A stretch of 64,000 bases of DNA from Epiperipatus broadwayi. Taxonomy: Eukaryota > Onychophora > Udeonychophora > Euonychophora > Peripatidae. The stretch covers positions 1,362,001 through 1,426,000 of the forward strand of contig JAQFVV010006256.1 in assembly GCA_028023455.1 (NCBI GenBank). The letters run 5' to 3'. The notes under the pieces are model-generated. The model saw nothing but the letters and a program-made list of their open reading frames with translations, was not told the origin of the DNA and made no database searches. Each line of letters begins with the position of its first letter. Within the stretch, counting starts at the first letter, position 1. Of the stretch, positions 57,520 to 64,000 are shown in pieces. The position numbers and the translations under genes were made by a program.

Positions 57520-59640
57520 ATAACTTTTTTGCTGATACAGTCATGGATTCATTTATTTCTCTTATCAACTTTAATATTATTGATCTTATGACAGAAATTC
57601 TATTTTATGGCATAGTTGTAAACTTCTGGAATTATAGAAGCATTTTATCCATCTATTGTCTCTAATCATGAATGTTTTGTCATTTCAAGTGATCCTTCAA
57701 AAAAGTTGTAAAACCTGGTTTTTATTGATCTGCAAGGTTCTCCATAAATATTTAATCATCAGCATTGAATACATATTTCTTTCAATAAATTTGACATATT
57801 ACACATATTAATTAAATAGTTTTGTATAGAAAAATATTTATACCAATCCTTAAACAGAACTGTCTTCTCATGTCTCCCTGTGTCACCAAAATAATTTTCT
57901 CCATGATTTTTATTTGAGTACCTCTAGCATCACTGTGAACATTACAAGATGATGATATAGTGGGTAATATTCATCATATCTTGTTCTGTTTGGGATCGGC
58001 TTGTCCCACCTTTAATGTTTTTCTTTGTAATTTCAAATTTATCATCCCAGTAATTTTATACTTTATTCTGAGATCATACATTATCAGTGTCATTTCTGAC
58101 ATCTCTTAAATCACAAAGCTTACTCTGTTACTGTGCTTTTATGAGTTCCTAGCACAATAGGTTCTATATTTTGGGGTAAGTTATGTCTGCCTATAAGAAT
58201 AATCTACCCTTTAGATAAAGGAAATGAAGTTTGGGTTTGTAATTTTAATATCTGCTAGTGGGGAAAATGTGTCAAGCTTTAACATTGATTTAGACAATTA
58301 TCTTTCTGGGATATCTAGTATTATTGCATATAGCTTTTTCTCTTCCCAAAAAGTGTAAGATTTTATAAGGGAAAATCTCCACATGTACTAGGCTTATTAA
58401 ATAATGAATAGCATCAATGTTTGGTGCTTTCATAAAGGTGATTACAAGTCACCACAAAAGCCTCTCTAAACTTCCTAGATATTCTTTGGAGTTTCCTTTG
58501 TCTCATAATGGAATTCTACAATCTGTATAAATTTATCTAATTTATATCTTTCCCATAGTCAATAGCTTTCCTAGTTATTGCCTCTAAGTTATTTTGGTTT
58601 TTTTACTTCCCTTTTTGAGCATACCTTTTCTTGTTTTCATTGGGATTAAAAGTTTCTCTTTAATTTATGTGGTAAAGGAAAATCTATGAACTTTGGATTA
58701 AAGGAAAATCTATGAACTTTGGATAAATGGATCACATGTTCTCATATCTATCTTGTTCATGACCTCATGAAATTTTTTTTTGAATATAAGATTAGAATTT
58801 CACATTTCCACAGTGACTTTGAAATTTTGTCCATTTTATTGAGTGATAGTATTCTAATAGTGCATTCATTTCCAACAATGTATTGATTAAAATGTTTCAA
58901 ATTTTCTTACAAATTTTCTCTGTCTTCTTTCACTTACCTTAAAATAAAAAAAAGTTCTAATTTAAAGTACAGATTTCTTGATTATTTCTATTTTTAATAT
59001 CTTCCTTGATTGCTTGTTCCCATTCAATTGTCTCTTGGTAGTGATATTCATTTTTTTCCTTTTATTAATTCTTGATGCTTTTCATTTAATCTCTGTTTCT
59101 TTATATTATTATGATTCTCTTTAGATATTTGAAATCTTTTTTTATGGTATCCATTTTGTTTTCCCATTTTTGAATACTTTGTTGATATTATGATTTGTAT
59201 GCTTCATTGAAAAGTTTTAAACTTCAAATCTATATAACTTTGAAAATCTTATTTAAGATGGCCTTCCATTTTTTCAAATTTTGTATTTAAACTTTCTATT
59301 TTGCTCTCCATCTATCTATTTCTGATTCTCTTTCATTTCATTGGCTCATAATTTTTTCCCAATATTCTTAAATCTCTTTTCCATCTTATTTTTCATATGT
59401 TCAAACTTCTCCTGGGTTCTTATTTGACCCAGCTCTACACTTTCAAATTTCTATGTACCTTTTTTTCTTTTCAATTCTGTTCTGCAGTTTATTGCATATT
59501 TTCTTTTAGACATGCTTGTTTTCATGTCAATTTGATTCTGCTTATATGTTTGTTTAATCTTTTCCCATATCTATTTAATTTTGTTTCATCTTTTTCAATA
59601 ATTCATAAATGGAGTTATCATTTCCTTCCAATTTTCCAAT
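57520..59640 (-). pseudogene. Decayed Lys/Glu-rich coding remnant, possibly a transposon ORF
   Basis: The plus strand is T/C-biased as if coding lies on the minus strand. Minus-strand readable pieces include QYQQSIQKWENKMDTIKKDF, KYLKRI and ETIEWEQAIKEDIKNRNNQE (about 59200-58960). These are charged and heptad-like, and could be coiled coil as in LINE ORF1 proteins. Lower down are KFIQIVEFHYETKETPKNI (about 58540-58480) and MIYDLRIKYKIT-like scraps. Stops are frequent. It sits 3' of the LINE at 60.3-63.3 kb on the same strand, where an ORF1 would not be expected, so a link to that element is doubtful. A perfect 26-bp tandem duplication lies within it. Confidence 0.35.
58673..58724. repeat. 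Perfect two-copy tandem repeat, 26-bp unit
   Basis: The unit taaaggaaaatctatgaact followed by ttggat occurs twice in succession (58673-58698 and 58699-58724) without mismatch, so the event is recent. Confidence 0.9.
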
Positions 59641-60254
59641 ATGTTTAGCAAAAAAAAACTATTAATCAAAACATTGTTTTATTGAATTTGTTAATAATAA
59701 GACTTACCAAGCACTACTCTTCATTTTAATAATACTCATCATTTCATTATTCAGATTTCATGTCTTCCTTTATATCTTTTTGAATGCTTTCATGTTCAAT
59801 AATTATATCTCTTTAATTAAAATTTATTTATCTAATGTTAATAGTTTTAATAATATTCCAATGCCAAAATTTAGCAATAGATAGTTTAATTATGCTTCTA
59901 TTCTGATAGCAGATGATTTAATAGAGTTGCTTTTTGGGAAACTAAATTAAGATATAATAGAATTGGTCTGGATTATATGGATGAATTATTTATTACAAGT
60001 GATTTTTTAAAATCATTATTTACATTATGATAACTATCAAAGGAGATTTTTTTTTCTCATAAGAATTTTATTGATTATATAATATGTTTATATTAGTACA
60101 ATGGTGAAAGCAATACAGTTAGCGACTAAGCTGGGATGAGTATCACATTACTAGTCTTGCAGTCAGAAACAACTAAATGTACAGCCCAAACATCATAAAT
60201 GAAAATCTGCAATGGAAAGAAGGACCCATGTAGTCTTAAAAATAAATAAAGGAG
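59641..60254. other. AT-rich spacer and probable LINE 3' UTR
   Basis: 60080-60254 is less AT-rich and directly follows the last frame of the LINE on the minus strand, so it is probably its 3' UTR. No poly-A or microsatellite tail is clear; T-runs at 60049-60055 could be the (minus-strand) A-tail. Confidence 0.45.
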
Positions 60255-61188
60255 CTAATTTTTTGTCTTTATCATGGATAGTCTGAAACTTTGATATGAA
60301 TGATTGATGGGATTATCAATGGTAGGATTAAAAATAAGCATACATCTAATGGACCAATATGCAGAGAGTAAGAAAATGGAAATCCTAATAGATGGAAACA
60401 TGCCATGGCCAATACTACTAATCAGGGTAGTGAGCTTCTGGCTTATATAGATGGAGGCTATAATGTCTCTATGACACTGAAGTAAGGTACAATGACAAAA
60501 TGTGCAACATATTTTTTTATGACATAAAGAGCAGGAAGAGCATTTAGATTTATCTTTGATTAGAAAGTCTAAATATTTAGGTTCCAGAGGCCACCACTTG
60601 AATTTTTTAATTATGGTACGATTAGAGAAGGATAAAAGGGATCGACAAGGAGGAGTATCATTAATAAGATCGCCTCCCAAAAGTTAATTTTTTGAGAATT
60701 TGGTTTAATAGGTATAGTGTTAAATTTTGAGATGTGCTCTAATAGGGATGACAGCCAGCTCTTATCAGGAGGAAGAGGGGTGTCCATCGGGGAAACAGCG
60801 GTGAAGCATAAATGCATCAGGGAACAGGAAAATTTTTTAGGATGGTTTTATAGGCACATTGGAATTGGAAGGTTGCAATGGAGTGAAGTGAAAGTCCATT
60901 TAGTTTTATATACTTCTGAATGTTTCTGAGACTAATCACTACAATCCTGCACTTTCAGAAAAGTTTTGAGCAGAAAGTGTTTATTTTCATAATAAACTCT
61001 TGTGAGAAATTGATGACCAGCATGAAATAAGAAATCCTTGGAAACACTAGGATGTTCAGAAGTGAGGTCTTTGCAAGACAGACATAAACTTTTGATAATG
61101 AAGATGGTGTGATATTGTGAGTAGAGAGAAGTGATTCTTGGATGGTTTTTCTAATTGTTGAGGGGGAGTTAAAGATTGGAGAACCCAA
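60255..61188 (-). pseudogene. LINE-3 C-terminal region with Cys/His cluster
   Basis: The frame at 61188-60955 includes SLLNILVFPRISYFMLVINF and SQEFIMKINTFCSKLF, the thumb-following helix seen in L1-like elements. The frame at 60680-60255 includes KFKWWPLEPKYLDFLIKDKS and KCSSCSLCHKKICCTFCHCT plus LLQC. That gives a C-x2-C...H-x4-C-like cluster where L1/Tx1-type LINEs carry a C-terminal zinc-binding motif. It is rich in extra Cys, which may be decay. Its role in such elements is nucleic-acid binding (family knowledge). Confidence 0.6.
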
Positions 61189-61905
61189 AAATTTTTGGGG
61201 TTTGGCAGAAAATAGAGATGATAGTGTTTTCAGAGGATAACTTCCATGTTGAGGATTTGCTCATGTTGAAAGTCAACTCAGACTCTGGGTGAAAAGATTG
61301 CAGAATTTCCACAAGTTTGGGTATTAGCTTTTGGGTAGGGAGAAAAACAGCCAGGTCATCCATAAAAGAGATATGGGAGATTCATTTCTTAAATGCTGGA
61401 ATGTATATACCAGAAGATTCTGTTCAAATTTAATTAATAATGGATTAATATAAATTATAAAAAGGAGGGCACTCAGCAGGGAGCCCTGCAGAATGGAATT
61501 TGTGGGAGAGAAAGGAAGAAATCACATTTAGGGAGATGGAAATGTCCCTATTATTGAAGAGATTACCTATTATATTGATAATTCCAGATGGGATGTCAAA
61601 CTTGCCAAGTAGATTGAGAAGACAATGGTTCTTAACTGAGTAAAAACTCCAGCAATGTCCAGCTGGATGACCACTGGTTTAGATTTATTGTAGTCTATGA
61701 TCATTTTAAACAAACCAATGGCTTTAGCCATGGATGAACCATTTTTGGAAAATTGATACTGAAAAATAAGTGGAAGAACTTTATTCTGAATCTTGTCCTT
61801 TACAACTGATTCAATAATCTTGATCATCAACATGGTTATGGAGATGGGCCTAAGGTTCCTAAGAGGTGATGGTAATATGTTCTTTTTAGAAAAGGCACCA
61901 GTCAT
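61170..61905 (-). pseudogene. LINE-3 reverse transcriptase
   Basis: The frame at 61905-61570 has LPSPLRNLRPISITMLMIKI, FQYQFSKNGSSMAKAIGLFK and KPVVIQLDIAGVFTQL, where the last holds the first catalytic Asp. An untracked segment (about 61500-61380) reads SILQGSLLSALLFIIYINPL, the 'QG.PLSPLLF..YI' block. The frame at 61363-61169 opens on the catalytic box MDDLAVFLPTQKLIPKLVEI (family Y/F-M-DD), followed by ESELTFNMSKSSTW. Both Asp residues of the box are intact. The Phe/Tyr position before MDD lies in the frame change. Stops elsewhere prevent activity. Confidence 0.85.
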
Positions 61906-62597
61906 ATGGTGTACAGGCCATCAATGTCAAGATATTTGATGAAATGAAGTTAACCATCCCATGAATGATTGGAACCATAAGTCTTTCAAGGTGCACCAGG
62001 ATGAATTGATATATAGCATGAAGACTTGGATGTATTATTTCAGGCATTAAAAACAATTTGGTTCTGATGTCTTTTTCTGGGATGTCATGATTTAATATTA
62101 TGGATTCTTAAAAACCGGTTGATTTGGCTCATGAAGGCAATTTGTCAACTTGACCTTAAAGAAATGGAAGATTTCATTAATCATATTGTTTCCTGACTAG
62201 AGTTTATTCTCAACTTTGATAGAAGGAGTATTTAATTTGTCTCTGTGGCCCAGGGTCCATCTAATATAGTCCTAGACTAATTGTGAGGCTGGTTGAGGAT
62301 CTACTTAGTGGATAGATAATATGCAATGATTTGTTGATTGTCCTTATATTGTTGTTTGAGGCTCATAATTGATTCTATTGAAGTAGGGACTGGAGGCATA
62401 TGTTTCAGAGTATTATTGATGGATTCCAATTTTTGCAGAAGTGAAGTTGGACCCTTATTCCTGGATGTATGAAATGAAATGATGGAGTTAATATATTGAT
62501 GAAGGTAAACCATGCTTCTGTTGGAGGCAGGGCTAGTATGTCAATTTTCCTATAATAGATGTAGGTCTCTGAGAGGATTGCCTCTGGAGCCGAAGCT

Positions 62598-63290
62598 TTA
62601 ATTAAGAATATGAGTGGTGGACTTCAAGTCTTCACCAAACTGGGGGAACAGGTCTACTGATAAATTAATTACAAGTGCAAAGCGATCAGAATGGAATGAG
62701 TTGAAAAGACGGATCAACAATAAAAAGGTTAGGGGAATAGCAGACCTGATCAATGAGGGATGAATATTGTTTAATATAAAAGGAAAAGGCATCCATAGGA
62801 AAGAATCCCTCTGCACACATGAGATGGGTATTTATAAGATATATATATATATATTTAGAATTAAAGGGCTGGTATGAAGTGTTAAAATCCCATGACATTA
62901 TCATGGCGTAAGGGTTAGAGCTAAGTATCAAGTTAATTTGTTGTATCAACAAGTGAATTAGCAACATGTCTCTCTTAAAATAAACAAAGATCACATTTAA
63001 TCTAAAGGACTGATGAAAGAGGTGGCAATTAGGAGAAATTGATTAATAATATTTATTCTATATGATTTAAAAGAGGAATTATTGGAAATAAGAATGGTGA
63101 TCCTTGCAGAGGGGTGGGCCAAAATGGAATGATGTAGAGAACCAATTTGCTGAATCTAATTGGAAGTTTTCTGGATGTGAAAAGGGATACAATTTTGTTT
63201 CAGCAATGCATATTATATGTGGTGAATATTGAGAAATCCAATTTGAAATTGCATTACACTATCAAGGGAGATTTATTCAAGTGTAATGAC
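62598..63290 (-). pseudogene. LINE-3 APE-type endonuclease
   Basis: The first readable block is SQYSPHIICIAETKLYPFSH (about 63235-63175), where AET holds the catalytic Glu of the APE fold. PENFQLDSANWFSTSFHFGP follows, then in the frame at 62994-62686 NPYAMIMSWDFNTSYQPFNS (family 'GDFN'; Gly reads Trp). The frame at 62816-62598 gives FHSDRFALVINLSVDLFP. That block should be the S-D-H catalytic triad end and reads S-D-R, a lost His. The enzyme would nick the target to prime reverse transcription. Confidence 0.75.
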
Positions 63291-63559
63291 CACTTATCCA
63301 TTTATTTACTATATGAGCAACATTAGATAAGGTAGAATACCTCCTATGCAATTGATATCTCTGATCTAAATACTAAGTTGAATGATCCTAATAAAAGATG
63401 ACTAAACTAAGCCTATAGTTAAAAAGAATAATCGTGGGATTCATAATATTAAAAGATTGAATAAATTTTATGGAATCAATAAATAAGAACAAGATAATCC
63501 ACAAAAAATTAAGAAAAAAGAAAAGAGGGAATGCCCATGACTGATCATAAGGATATTAT
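63291..63559. other. AT-rich spacer
   Basis: No gene is seen; the 5' end of the LINE may extend into it. Confidence 0.5.
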
Positions 63560-64000
63560 GCAAACTTCTCCAAAATGAGATCACATACATTTTCTTTGAG
63601 GCTTATCTTGATTGCTATTTACAAACTTATTTCTTACCATAAATGAAATCAAAAACATTTAATAATATGAATATTTAAATCTATAGTTTAACAATTTGGT
63701 GAAATGACGATCCTAAACCTCTCTACTTACAATTTATCCTGAATCCACTCTATTAGTGGGAAATATCTGCTAAGGTATTTAATGAGATATAGCTTGAATA
63801 CCATCATGAAAATTTAGAAAGCACTTTTATAACATAGATACACAGTAATAAAAAAAATATATCAGATAGTCTATTTTCAGTGCAAAATATTTTAATGGAC
63901 AGTTAATTCAATAGATTAATAAAAGTAATAAAATATATATGACAAAATGATTATGTAACTGCAATTATCACATATGGAACTTAGATAACGATATTCTTTA
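63560..64000 (+). repeat. Unnamed interspersed repeat, copy 2 (runs to window end)
   Basis: Matches 51710-52440 block by block in the same orientation, without the 51838-52010 insertion. The window ends inside it (acttagataacg.tattcttt against gcttagataacttattta), so its full length is unknown. Confidence 0.6.

Larger units (their letters stand above)
60255..63290 (-). mobile_element. Third LINE family: endonuclease and reverse transcriptase, broken
   Basis: On the minus strand the order is APE-type endonuclease (63290-62600), linker, RT (61905-61170), C-terminal region with a Cys/His cluster (61188-60255). The two other LINE families here have different RT blocks, so this is separate. The C-terminal 'FPRISYFMLVINF....M.KIN..CSKLF' stretch and Cys/His cluster recall L1/Tx1-type LINEs, but I cannot fix the clade. 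Stops break it into at least eight frames. Confidence 0.82.

Noticed and set aside
1-64000. CRISPR array, bacterial operon or defence locus
   Set aside because: No regularly spaced direct repeats, no adjacent same-strand genes with short gaps, and the element types and splice sites are eukaryotic.

Overview
The window is AT-rich eukaryotic nuclear DNA, by eye about three quarters A/T. It has no operons, no dense open frames, no rRNA genes and no clean tRNA genes. The mix of mobile elements fits an invertebrate animal: RTE-type LINEs, Penelope-like elements (PLEs) with GIY-YIG domains, a Ty3/gypsy polyprotein, a Merlin-type transposase, a BED-finger hAT transposase and short tRNA-derived SINEs. 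I cannot name the species. Almost every recognisable protein in the window is a broken transposon copy.

Layout, left to right. 1-5 kb: a small element with 18-bp inverted ends, a PLE GIY-YIG remnant and a 5'-truncated RTE LINE. 5.4-10 kb: a 179-bp tandem duplication and the best RTE LINE copy, which carries a ~450-bp nested insertion. 11.5-12.5 kb: a decayed copy of a second LINE family. 14.9-15.3 kb: a PLE tail with a tRNA-like module. 17.6-18.7 kb: a PLE fragment bracketed by long inverted repeats. 23.8-25.3 kb: the only clearly GC-richer, CpG-bearing stretch. It has CCAAT, CRE-like and E2F-like words and two divergent splice donors, and is the best candidate for a host-gene promoter. 25.3-33 kb: long AT-rich non-coding DNA. 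33-36.4 kb: a decayed Ty3/gypsy gag-pol.

38.4-39.3 kb: a candidate internal exon and a coding-looking stretch. 39.9-44.1 kb: two hairpin repeats flanking a second copy of the 11.5-kb LINE family. 45.2 kb and 52.9 kb: two copies of one tRNA-derived SINE; the second has a perfect 15-bp target duplication. 46.6-47 kb: Merlin remnant. 49.5-51.6 kb: two PLE 3' halves head to head. 51.6-52.4 and 63.6-64 kb: two copies of an unnamed repeat. 54.4-56.8 kb: a hAT pseudogene split by a ~770-bp hairpin. 57.5-59.6 kb: a Lys/Glu-rich remnant. 60.3-63.3 kb: a third LINE family.

The elements do not form a joint pathway; the region is nested insertion and decay. All LINEs and the gypsy element lie on the minus strand. 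I found no convincing new biological system. The items most worth checking are the PLE architectures (inverted terminal repeats, tRNA-like tail, head-to-head pair), the GC-rich divergent-promoter candidate, the 38.4-kb exon candidate and the hairpin inside the hAT gene.
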